This document shows, piece by piece, positions 1 to 6,750 of a stretch of 8,177 bases of DNA. Location: the NCBI GenBank assembly GCA_029210905.1, contig JARGGF010000152.1, positions 1 to 8,177 on the forward strand, read 5' to 3'. The DNA is from Bacteroidales bacterium (GTDB lineage Bacteria > Bacteroidota > Bacteroidia > Bacteroidales > NBLH01). Positions within the stretch are counted from its first letter, which is position 1; every line of letters begins with the position of its first letter. The notes under the pieces were generated by a model. That model was not told the origin of the DNA. It was given only the letters and a program-made list of their open reading frames with translations, and made no database searches. Both the position numbers and the translations under genes were made by a program.

Positions 1-3000
1 AAGGAATAACCGGAAGTGAAACTATTATTCTCGTAGAGAAAGATGCAAAAAGTTTCCTTTGGGAGCCATTTGCAAAACATCATAATAAAGTCTATAATAT
101 TGAAAGAAATATCTACAAAAATATTTATGGCAATAAAATTATTTTTGAAGAGTTAAACCTTGATTTGGGTATTAAATTTCAATATGGCTGGTACAACAGC
201 GAAAAATTTGGTTTTATTAAAAAATCAACCGTTACAAATCAAAATAATGAAAAAATTAAAATTGAAGTACTTGACGGTATCATGAACATTCTTCCCTATG
301 GGATTGATTATGATTTTCAAAATGCATACAGCAACCTGTTGGATGCCTACAAGAAGAATGAATTAATTGAAGAAAGTGGACTTGGCCTGTTTTTACTCAG
401 CTCAATTCCGGTTGATAAGCCAGAACCCAGTGAATCGTTAAAGGCAACTACTGTTTGGGCGCATGGTCCAATCGATACTAAAAAGATTCTACTATCCAAT
501 AAACAGATTAACAAATTCAAAAATGGCCAGCCTGTTGATACAGAAATAGATGTAAGGGCTACCAGAGGCAGCTACTTTGTAAATGCTGAGTTAGCATTGG
601 AAAAAAATGCTACGCAAAATTGGTATATCATAGCAGAAATCAATCAGGAAAGTGGAGCTGTTGCTGATTTAAATCATTTTATCAAGACTGAAAAGAATAT
701 TGATGGCTTAATAGAAAAGGACATTGCACTTGGCACTTCAAATTTAATAAAAATAGTAGCCAATGCAGACGGTTTGCAGCTTGGAAAAGAAGAGCTGTGC
801 TACTCACGTCATTTTTCAAATACACTTTTTAATGTAATGCGTGGTGGAATTTTCAAAAACAATTACACCATTGAAACTGAAGATTTTACACTCTTTGTGG
901 AACAAACTAATAAAGAGGTGCACCGTGAATTTAAAAGTTGGCTTGAACAACTTCCCAGGCAAATCCAATATATGGATTTAGAAAAGCTTGCTGAAAATAC
1001 CAACAATGCTGATTTAATAAGAATCTGCTATGAATATATGCCCATTACTTTTAGTCGAAGACATGGAGATCCCAGTCGTCCATGGAACCAGTTTTCAATT
1101 GAAACTAAAAATGCAGATGGATCAACAAAATATAATTTCCAGGGAAATTGGCGTGATATTTTCCAAAACTGGGAAGCTTTAGGCCTTTCCTACCCCGAAT
1201 TTGTTGAAAATATGCTTAGCAAATTCCTGAACGCCTCAACTGCCGACGGATATAATCCTTACAGAATAACCCGTGAAGGCATAGACTGGGAATGTCCTGA
1301 CCCAAATGATCCCTGGGCTTTTATAGGCTATTGGGGCGATCATCAGATAATCTATCTTCAAAAATTCCTTGAACTATCCGATAATTTTCATCCCGGCAAG
1401 TTAGACAAATTGCTCACAAAAGAGATTTTTGTTTACGCTAATGTGCCATATCGAATCAAATCCTATAAAGAAATTGTAAAAAATCCAAAAGATACCATTG
1501 AATTTAATGAATCTTTAAATAATAAAATTAAAGATTTGGTTAAAATTAAGGGCGCCGACGGACGAATGTTGCATGGAAAAAACGATGTGCTGTACCGGGC
1601 AAATTTAACTGAAAAAATTCTTGTTACATTACTTGCTAAAATTAGCAACTTTATCCCTGAAGCAGGTATTTGGTTAAATACACAACGCCCGGAATGGAAT
1701 GATGCCAATAATGCACTGGTAGGAAATGGTGTTTCCATGGTAACATTATATTATCTGCGTAGATTTTTAAAGTTCTGGTCTGACAAATTTAGTAATTTAT
1801 CGATCACTGAAATTGCTATCTCTACAGAAGTAAAAACTTTATTTGACTATATTTTTACTTTTATTACCAACTATAAGGAAATACTTGATAAAGGATTTTC
1901 TGATGAAGAAAGGCGGCATTTTATTGATGCCCTTGGTGAAGCAGGCAGCAGCTACAGGAACGAAATTTACACAAAATCTTTTTCAGGAATTAAAAAGCCG
2001 GTTAAAGTTAAAGATTTAGTAGATTTCTGTAATCTTGCCATACAATATATGGATCAATCCATTAAAGCCAATAAAAGAGAAGATGGCTTATACCATGCCT
2101 ACAATCTGATTTCAATTTCAGAAAATAGTGTTTCCATTCGGTATTTATACGAAATGCTTGAAGGACAAGTGTCTGTATTAAGCTCTGGCTATTTATCAGC
2201 AAAAGAAAGTCTAGATGTTCTGAATTCACTAAAATGGAGTCAATTATTCCGATGTGATCAATATAGTTATATACTATACCCTGACAGACAATTACCAAGA
2301 TTTGTTGAGAAAAATAATATTCCTGAAGAAAAAGTAAAGGAATCTGAATTGTTAAGTAAATTAATTGCAGATAATAATTCCTCGATTCTCACTTCTGATA
2401 AAACAGGAAAATACCATTTTAATGGAACCTTCAGGAATGCTGATTTTCTGGAAAAAGCATTAATGAATTTAAATCCTGAAAGCTACTCAGATCTTGTTGC
2501 AAGAGAAAAAGACCAGGTGCTGCATATTTTTGAAGACATGTTTGACCATCAGTCCTTCACCGGTCGTTCCGGTACATTTTACGGTTATGAGGGACTGGGA
2601 TCAATATACTGGCATATGGTTTCAAAACTGCTACTGGCTGCCCAGGAATCTTATTTTAAAGGAGTTAACGAAGGAGCAGACGCCATTATTTTAGGTAAAA
2701 TTAAAGACCATTATTATGAAATAAAAGCCGGCATTGGCCTTTATAAATCTCCAGAACTGTATGGAGCATTTCCTACAGATGCCTATTCACACACCCCTGC
2801 CGGATCCGGAGCCAAACAACCCGGTATGACAGGACAAGTTAAAGAAGATTTTATTTCAAGAATTCTGGAGCTTGGCCTTACAGTGAAAAATGGTGAAATA
2901 GAATTTAATAACACCCTTCTAAATCATGATGAATTTCTAAAGGAAGGCGAAACTTTTACTTACTATAATTTAAATAATGAAATACAACAATTAAAGTTGA

Positions 3001-3197
3001 AAAAGGGGCAACTTGGTTTTACCTATTGTAAAATTCCAATAATCTACTCTTTAGCTGATAAAGATCAAATCATTATAACATACAATAAAGGTGACAAAAA
3101 AGAATTAACAGGGAATAAAATTGACAAAAAAACAAGTACAATGATTTTTAATAGAAGCAATGAAGTTAATCTGGTAGAATTATTTCTTAAGCAATAA
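1..3197 (+). CDS. Beta-1,3-oligoglucan phosphorylase, GH149-like (5' partial)
   Basis: The frame is open from the left edge: the first whole codon is base 3, no stop occurs before the TAA at 3195-3197, and 1064 residues are visible. A TTG at 165 could be taken as the start, but the protein-like reading continues upstream of it (with HHNKVYNIERN), so the real start is outside the window. I see no membrane segment in the visible part. Motifs resemble the inverting phosphorylases of the GH94/GH149/GH161 group. An N-terminal beta-rich part is followed by a helical catalytic region with SRRHGDPSRPWN (visible residues 351-362), NFQGNWRDIFQNWEA (378-392) and GYWGDHQ (442-448). PEWNDANNALVGNG around residues 564-577 parallels the GH94 DWNDG motif; its Asp (567) is my candidate general acid. 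GRSGTFYGYEGLG (854-866) parallels the GH94 phosphate-site loop, and QPGMTGQVKEDF begins at 939. GH149 enzymes are long and reversibly phosphorolyse beta-1,3-glucan oligosaccharides to glucose-1-phosphate. The family is assigned from remembered motifs and the neighbouring GH17 genes, not from an alignment. GH161 or an unclassified relative is the main alternative. Confidence 0.5.
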   Translation, partial: GITGSETIILVEKDAKSFLWEPFAKHHNKVYNIERNIYKNIYGNKIIFEELNLDLGIKFQYGWYNSEKFGFIKKSTVTNQNNEKIKIEVLDGIMNILPYGIDYDFQNAYSNLLDAYKKNELIEESGLGLFLLSSIPVDKPEPSESLKATTVWAHGPIDTKKILLSNKQINKFKNGQPVDTEIDVRATRGSYFVNAELALEKNATQNWYIIAEINQESGAVADLNHFIKTEKNIDGLIEKDIALGTSNLIKIVANADGLQLGKEELCYSRHFSNTLFNVMRGGIFKNNYTIETEDFTLFVEQTNKEVHREFKSWLEQLPRQIQYMDLEKLAENTNNADLIRICYEYMPITFSRRHGDPSRPWNQFSIETKNADGSTKYNFQGNWRDIFQNWEALGLSYPEFVENMLSKFLNASTADGYNPYRITREGIDWECPDPNDPWAFIGYWGDHQIIYLQKFLELSDNFHPGKLDKLLTKEIFVYANVPYRIKSYKEIVKNPKDTIEFNESLNNKIKDLVKIKGADGRMLHGKNDVLYRANLTEKILVTLLAKISNFIPEAGIWLNTQRPEWNDANNALVGNGVSMVTLYYLRRFLKFWSDKFSNLSITEIAISTEVKTLFDYIFTFITNYKEILDKGFSDEERRHFIDALGEAGSSYRNEIYTKSFSGIKKPVKVKDLVDFCNLAIQYMDQSIKANKREDGLYHAYNLISISENSVSIRYLYEMLEGQVSVLSSGYLSAKESLDVLNSLKWSQLFRCDQYSYILYPDRQLPRFVEKNNIPEEKVKESELLSKLIADNNSSILTSDKTGKYHFNGTFRNADFLEKALMNLNPESYSDLVAREKDQVLHIFEDMFDHQSFTGRSGTFYGYEGLGSIYWHMVSKLLLAAQESYFKGVNEGADAIILGKIKDHYYEIKAGIGLYKSPELYGAFPTDAYSHTPAGSGAKQPGMTGQVKEDFISRILELGLTVKNGEIEFNNTLLNHDEFLKEGETFTYYNLNNEIQQLKLKKGQLGFTYCKIPIIYSLADKDQIIITYNKGDKKELTGNKIDKKTSTMIFNRSNEVNLVELFLKQ

Positions 3198-3268
3198 AGT
3201 TATCATTTATTATAAATTTTATACTGTTTTATATAGTCCTAATTAAAAAATAATTTAAAACACAGGAT
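3198..3268. other. 71-base AT-rich gap between phosphorylase and first GH17 gene
   Basis: This is the longest gap in the cluster. It contains almost only A and T, including a 6+1+6 inverted repeat TATAAATTTTATA at 3211-3223. No Bacteroidota promoter of the TTTG / TAnnTTTG type is convincing, and the inverted repeat has no GC and no clear terminator form. It may hold a weak internal start or merely be a spacer. Confidence 0.4.
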
Positions 3269-4159
3269 ATGTCAGGGAGCGGTGAACAAATATTGGCATT
3301 GGCCGGAGTAAATGCCATCAACAAAACTAAAAGTGAATTATATGCGCTATTCAATAAATTGTTAAATGCTGGAATGCATGGCCTGTGCTTTAGCCCCTAT
3401 CTCGACAATCAAAAACCAGGCTCGCAGCTTACTGAGGAACAGATACAGCGAAGAATGGAAATTATCAAACCCTACACAAAATGGGTACGATCATTTTCCA
3501 CTACCGATGGTAACGAAATGATACCCAGGGTAGCGCATGAACATGGTATAAAAACTTTAGTTGGAGCATGGTTAGGAACCAATAAAAGAATCAATGAGAA
3601 GGAAATAACCAATGTAATTAAAATTGCGAAGGAAGGCAATGCCGATATTGTTGCTGTGGGAAATGAAGTAATGTATCGTGGTGATTTACATGAAACTGAA
3701 CTATTAAATTATATTTTGCAGGTTAAAAAAGCGCTGCCGGGCATACCTGTAGGATATGTTGATGCTTATTACGAATTTGAGCATCGCCCAAATATTACCG
3801 AAGCCTGTGATGTAATTCTGGCCAACTGTTATCCTTTCTGGGAGGGTTGCAGTATAGAATACTCTTTACTTTATATGAAAGACATGTACAACCGGGCAGT
3901 TAAAGCTGCACGCGGAAAGAAAGTGATTATCACAGAAACTGGCTGGCCCAGCGTTGGAGAGGAATTTTATGGTGCCGAACCATCAATTGAAAATGCACTT
4001 ATTTACTTTATTAATTCCCAGCTTTGGTCTAAGGAAGATAATATAGATATTTTTTATTTTTCTTCTTTCGATGAACTATGGAAAATTAATGATGAAGGTG
4101 AAGTTGGTGCCTACTGGGGCTTATGGGATAGACAGGAAAAACTAAAATTTTCAAAATAA
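3269..4159 (+). CDS. GH17 family beta-1,3-glucanase or glucanosyltransferase, cytoplasmic (copy 1)
   Basis: This 296-residue single-domain protein has the bacterial GH17 TIM-barrel pattern. GLCFSPYLDNQKPG (residues 38-51) is the first strand with the usual active-site start. VGNEV carries the likely acid/base Glu133, and VIITETGWPSVG carries the likely nucleophile Glu223. The second motif fits the classical GH17 signature, including the Trp-Pro-Ser that follows. SSFDELWK (265-272) is the usual end of the barrel. GH17 enzymes are retaining and act on beta-1,3-glucans by hydrolysis or transglycosylation. No signal peptide or lipobox is visible, so it should be cytoplasmic. The ATG at 3269 is the first possible start after an in-frame TAA at 3251. 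AGGA lies only one base before it, too close for a normal ribosome site, which is common in Bacteroidota. It lies 71 bases after the phosphorylase and 8 bases before its paralogue. The family call is strong; the choice between hydrolase and transferase cannot be made from sequence alone. Confidence 0.88.
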   Translation: MSGSGEQILALAGVNAINKTKSELYALFNKLLNAGMHGLCFSPYLDNQKPGSQLTEEQIQRRMEIIKPYTKWVRSFSTTDGNEMIPRVAHEHGIKTLVGAWLGTNKRINEKEITNVIKIAKEGNADIVAVGNEVMYRGDLHETELLNYILQVKKALPGIPVGYVDAYYEFEHRPNITEACDVILANCYPFWEGCSIEYSLLYMKDMYNRAVKAARGKKVIITETGWPSVGEEFYGAEPSIENALIYFINSQLWSKEDNIDIFYFSSFDELWKINDEGEVGAYWGLWDRQEKLKFSK

Positions 4160-4167
4160 TACAAAAT

Positions 4168-5091
4168 TTGAAGACAGGTTTAAATTTAGCATCAGGAAAT
4201 GCAATTTGTTACTCTGGCTTTAGGGATGGACAAAGCCCTGAAACAGGCATTTATCCTACATATGAGCAGGTAAAAGAAGATCTATTAATACTTGAAAACA
4301 ATTGGAAATACCTGCGCCTATATGATTGTGACAAGATGAGCGAAATGGTATTGGATGTTATCCAAAAAGAACAGCTTAATTTTAAGATAATGCTGGGTGC
4401 CTTTATCGGAGCTGAAATGAATAATTTTGGTTGCCCCTGGGGCAAAACCTTTTCAGAAGAAGAATTAAATAATAATGCTGAAAAGAATCTTGGTCAGATT
4501 AAAAAACTGATTCAGATGGCCAACAAATACCAGGATATAATATTCTCATTATCAGCTGGAAATGAAGCCACTGTGCAGTGGACAGATCATTTTGTGCCAG
4601 TTAAAAAAGTAATTGAATATGTAAAAATGCTCAAAAAAGAAACAATCCAACCTGTTACATTCTGTGAAAATTATGTTCCCTGGCAAGATACACTCAGAAA
4701 TCTTGTTGATGAAGTGGATTTTATTTCAATTCATACTTATCCGGTTTGGGAATATAAAAATATTCATGAAGCTTTGAGTTATACACAGCAAAACTATTAT
4801 AGTGTTGCTGATAAATACCCTAATAAACCAGTTGTAATAACAGAAGCCGGATGGGCTACTAATTCAAATGGAAGGGGAATCTGCCCTGAAAATGTAAGTC
4901 AGGAACTTCAGGAAATATATTATAACGATTTGATGACATGGAGTAATGAAAAAAATATTCTCGTATTTGTTTTTGAAGCATTTGACGAACCCTGGAAAGG
5001 ATCGGATGAAGCTCTGGAACCTGAAAAACACTGGGGCTTATTCACCGTAGATCGAAAACCTAAAAAAGTGATGCAAAAATTATTTATTTAA
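4168..5091 (+). CDS. GH17 family beta-1,3-glucanase or glucanosyltransferase, cytoplasmic (copy 2, TTG start)
   Basis: This 307-residue protein is a second, well-diverged GH17 barrel. GNAICYSGFRDGQSPETG (residues 10-27) is the typical bacterial GH17 opening. SAGNEA holds the likely acid/base Glu133, and VVITEAGWATNSNG holds the likely nucleophile Glu226. FEAFDEPWKGSDE (269-281) is the conserved barrel end. The classical Pro after Gly-Trp is Ala here. No ATG is available before the conserved opening: the frame is closed by a TAG at 4129 and contains no ATG between there and 4168. TTG at 4168 is therefore the best start, giving MKTGLNLASG, 8 bases after the preceding stop. Upstream sequence is A-rich with no Shine-Dalgarno. 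No signal peptide is present, so a cytoplasmic site is expected. It is followed after 9 bases by the transporter gene, which suggests cotranscription. It probably acts on the same beta-1,3-glucan oligosaccharides as the first copy but with different chain-length preference or transfer activity (inference). Confidence 0.87.
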   Translation: MKTGLNLASGNAICYSGFRDGQSPETGIYPTYEQVKEDLLILENNWKYLRLYDCDKMSEMVLDVIQKEQLNFKIMLGAFIGAEMNNFGCPWGKTFSEEELNNNAEKNLGQIKKLIQMANKYQDIIFSLSAGNEATVQWTDHFVPVKKVIEYVKMLKKETIQPVTFCENYVPWQDTLRNLVDEVDFISIHTYPVWEYKNIHEALSYTQQNYYSVADKYPNKPVVITEAGWATNSNGRGICPENVSQELQEIYYNDLMTWSNEKNILVFVFEAFDEPWKGSDEALEPEKHWGLFTVDRKPKKVMQKLFI

Positions 5092-5100
5092 ACTAAACAT

Positions 5101-6666
5101 ATGAAAAGCAATAAAGCTTATACGATTTCAGTCTCCCTGATTGTTGCTCTGGGAGGTTTTTTAATGGGTTTTGATGCCTCAGTGATTTCGGGGGTAGTTG
5201 AATTTATAGAACCTGCATTTGAATTAACAAAAATACAGTTGGGCTGGGCAGTTAGTTGTTTGACCCTAACAGCCACACTTGCAATGATGGTATCTGGTCC
5301 ATTAAGTGATAAATTCGGTCGAAAAAAAGTGCTGATGTCGGCTGCATTATTATTTGCAGTTTCAGCAATTACATCTGCACTAGCCACCGAATTCTGGTTC
5401 TTTATCACTGCAAGAATGCTTGGTGGTTTTGGTGTAGGTGCCTCATTAATTACTGCACCAATGTATATTGCCGAAATTTCACCGCCTAAAATGAGGGGGA
5501 AAATGGTATCGTTCAACCAATTAAATATAGTAGTAGGTATTTCAGTTGCCTTCTTTTCAAATTTTCTGATTCTTAAATTAGGAAATTCTGACATTTCCTG
5601 GGCTGCTTCATTGAAACTGGGTGAACACAACTGGCGATGGATGCTTGGAGTAGAAACAATTCCTGCTGTTCTTTATTTCTTTTTTCTGCTTACCGTGCCT
5701 GAAAGTCCACGCTGGCTTGCTAAACAAGGGTTTCAGGACAAAGCTCTTGAAATCATGAAAAAGGCCAGTGGTAATGAAGCTGCAATAAAAGATATGCAAG
5801 CAATTGAAGAATCATTTAAAACAAATGATAATAAAGAAAAAGTTGCCTTAAAAGAGCTTTTTAAACCTGCCATGAAATTGGTACTCATAATTGGTGTGGG
5901 AATAGCTATCCTTCAGCAAATTACAGGAATAAACTCCGTATTTTTTTATGCCCCAATGATTTTTGAACAATCTGGCGTAGGTGTTGATGCCTCCTTTTCT
6001 CAAGCAATTTATGTCGGCTTAATTAATGTAGTATTTACCATTGTAGCCATGTGGCTGATTGACAGGCTGGGACGAAAGCCGTTGTTGATTATTGGTGTAA
6101 CGGGAATTGCCCTTTCTATGTTTTTAATTGGTGGAAGTTTTAGTAATGCTACTTACAAATTAAGTGAGCAAAATATTCAGGAATTAAACAAAGATATTAA
6201 CAACGACAGGATTTTTGAACTTCAGGACAAGATCTTTGAAAGTGACATCGAATTCCGCCAGGCAATTGCTACAACATTAGGTTTGGAAAAATCGCAGCAA
6301 TTTGAATCGCAAATATTTAAACTGGCCACAAATATTAATTCCATTCTTATACTTATTGGAATATTGACATTTGTAGCATCTTTTGCTATTTCTCTCGGAC
6401 CTGTAATGTGGGTATTATTTTCTGAACTTTTTCCAAACCGCCTCAGAGGATTGGCAATTTCTTTTGCCGGTTTTGTAAACTCAGCTGTTAGCTTCTCTGT
6501 TCAGCTGGTTTTTCCATGGGAACTTTCAAATCTGGGCAACTCCGGCACATTTTTCATTTACGGAATATTTGCAGCGGTTGGCCTTATATTTATCATCACA
6601 TTAATTCCTGAAACCAAAGGTAAATCTCTGGAAGAATTGGAAAAAATTCTTGTTAAATCGAATTAA
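5101..6666 (+). CDS. Sugar porter family MFS transporter
   Basis: A 521-residue inner-membrane transporter, probably a proton-sugar symporter or facilitator of the XylE/GLUT type. The sugar-porter signatures occur in order: GFLMGFDASVISG in helix 1 (19-31), SDKFGRKK in loop 2-3 (69-76), RMLGGFGVGASLITAPMYIAE ending at about 125, PESPRWL (200-206), QQITGIN (272-278), DRLGRKP in loop 8-9 (321-327), GPVMWVLFSELFPNRLRG (433-450) and PETKGKSLEELE (503-514). QQITGIN lies in helix 7 and contributes to hexose binding in the family. About 12 membrane helices can be traced. An extra hydrophilic stretch of about 65 residues lies between helices 9 and 10 and makes the protein longer than a typical porter. 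The ATG at 5101 places a short cytoplasmic tail before helix 1. Family members carry monosaccharides and some disaccharides. In this cluster glucose or a short beta-1,3-glucan product such as laminaribiose would be a reasonable cargo, but the sequence does not show which. Confidence 0.93.
   Translation: MKSNKAYTISVSLIVALGGFLMGFDASVISGVVEFIEPAFELTKIQLGWAVSCLTLTATLAMMVSGPLSDKFGRKKVLMSAALLFAVSAITSALATEFWFFITARMLGGFGVGASLITAPMYIAEISPPKMRGKMVSFNQLNIVVGISVAFFSNFLILKLGNSDISWAASLKLGEHNWRWMLGVETIPAVLYFFFLLTVPESPRWLAKQGFQDKALEIMKKASGNEAAIKDMQAIEESFKTNDNKEKVALKELFKPAMKLVLIIGVGIAILQQITGINSVFFYAPMIFEQSGVGVDASFSQAIYVGLINVVFTIVAMWLIDRLGRKPLLIIGVTGIALSMFLIGGSFSNATYKLSEQNIQELNKDINNDRIFELQDKIFESDIEFRQAIATTLGLEKSQQFESQIFKLATNINSILILIGILTFVASFAISLGPVMWVLFSELFPNRLRGLAISFAGFVNSAVSFSVQLVFPWELSNLGNSGTFFIYGIFAAVGLIFIITLIPETKGKSLEELEKILVKSN
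6142..6339 (+). other. Hydrophilic insert in the MFS porter between helices 9 and 10
   Basis: Residues about 348-413 of the transporter are rich in Glu, Asp, Lys, Gln and Asn and contain no membrane segment. They lie between helix 9 (ending near SMFLIGGSF) and helix 10 (starting near ILILIGIL). The stretch looks helical, with LNKDINNDRIFELQDKIFE as its core. By the topology of the family, the 9-10 loop faces the periplasm and is normally short. It could be a small periplasmic subdomain or a docking surface. The boundaries are by eye. Confidence 0.6.
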
Positions 6667-6693
6667 TTTAATATTAATATACGCTCAATTATT

Positions 6694-6750
6694 ATGAAAA
6701 AAATTCTCATTGCTCACCTGCTTGTACTTTTAATTCTGTCACTTTCGTGT
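6694..6750 (+). other. Lipoprotein signal peptide (SPII) with lipobox
   Basis: The first 19 codons encode two Lys residues, a hydrophobic core (ILIAHLLVLLIL) and the lipobox LSLS followed by Cys19, which would be lipidated. The following residues (GQNKSN) are polar and mostly uncharged or basic. Confidence 0.88.

Noticed and set aside
165..167. TTG at 165 as the start of the phosphorylase gene
   Set aside because: The frame is open from base 3 onward with protein-like content and no stop, so the gene begins outside the window.
1463..1738. 91-codon minus-strand ORF inside the phosphorylase
   Set aside because: It overlaps the conserved catalytic region of the large enzyme and shows no family signature; likely chance.
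2494..2694. 66-codon plus-strand ORF in another frame
   Set aside because: It overlaps the conserved phosphate-site motif of the phosphorylase and has no signature of its own.
1..3197. Plain GH94 cellobiose or cyclic glucan phosphorylase
   Set aside because: The motifs are related but altered (EWNDANN rather than DWNDG), the chain is longer, and the neighbours point to beta-1,3-glucan, which fits GH149 better.
3211..3223. Inverted repeat TATAAATTTTATA as a terminator or operator
   Set aside because: It has no GC pairs and lies in a stretch of almost pure A and T, where such symmetry is expected by chance.
5118..5630. 170-codon minus-strand ORF opposite the transporter
   Set aside because: It lies entirely antisense to a clear MFS porter, has no recognisable motif, and reads as a shadow of the coding strand.
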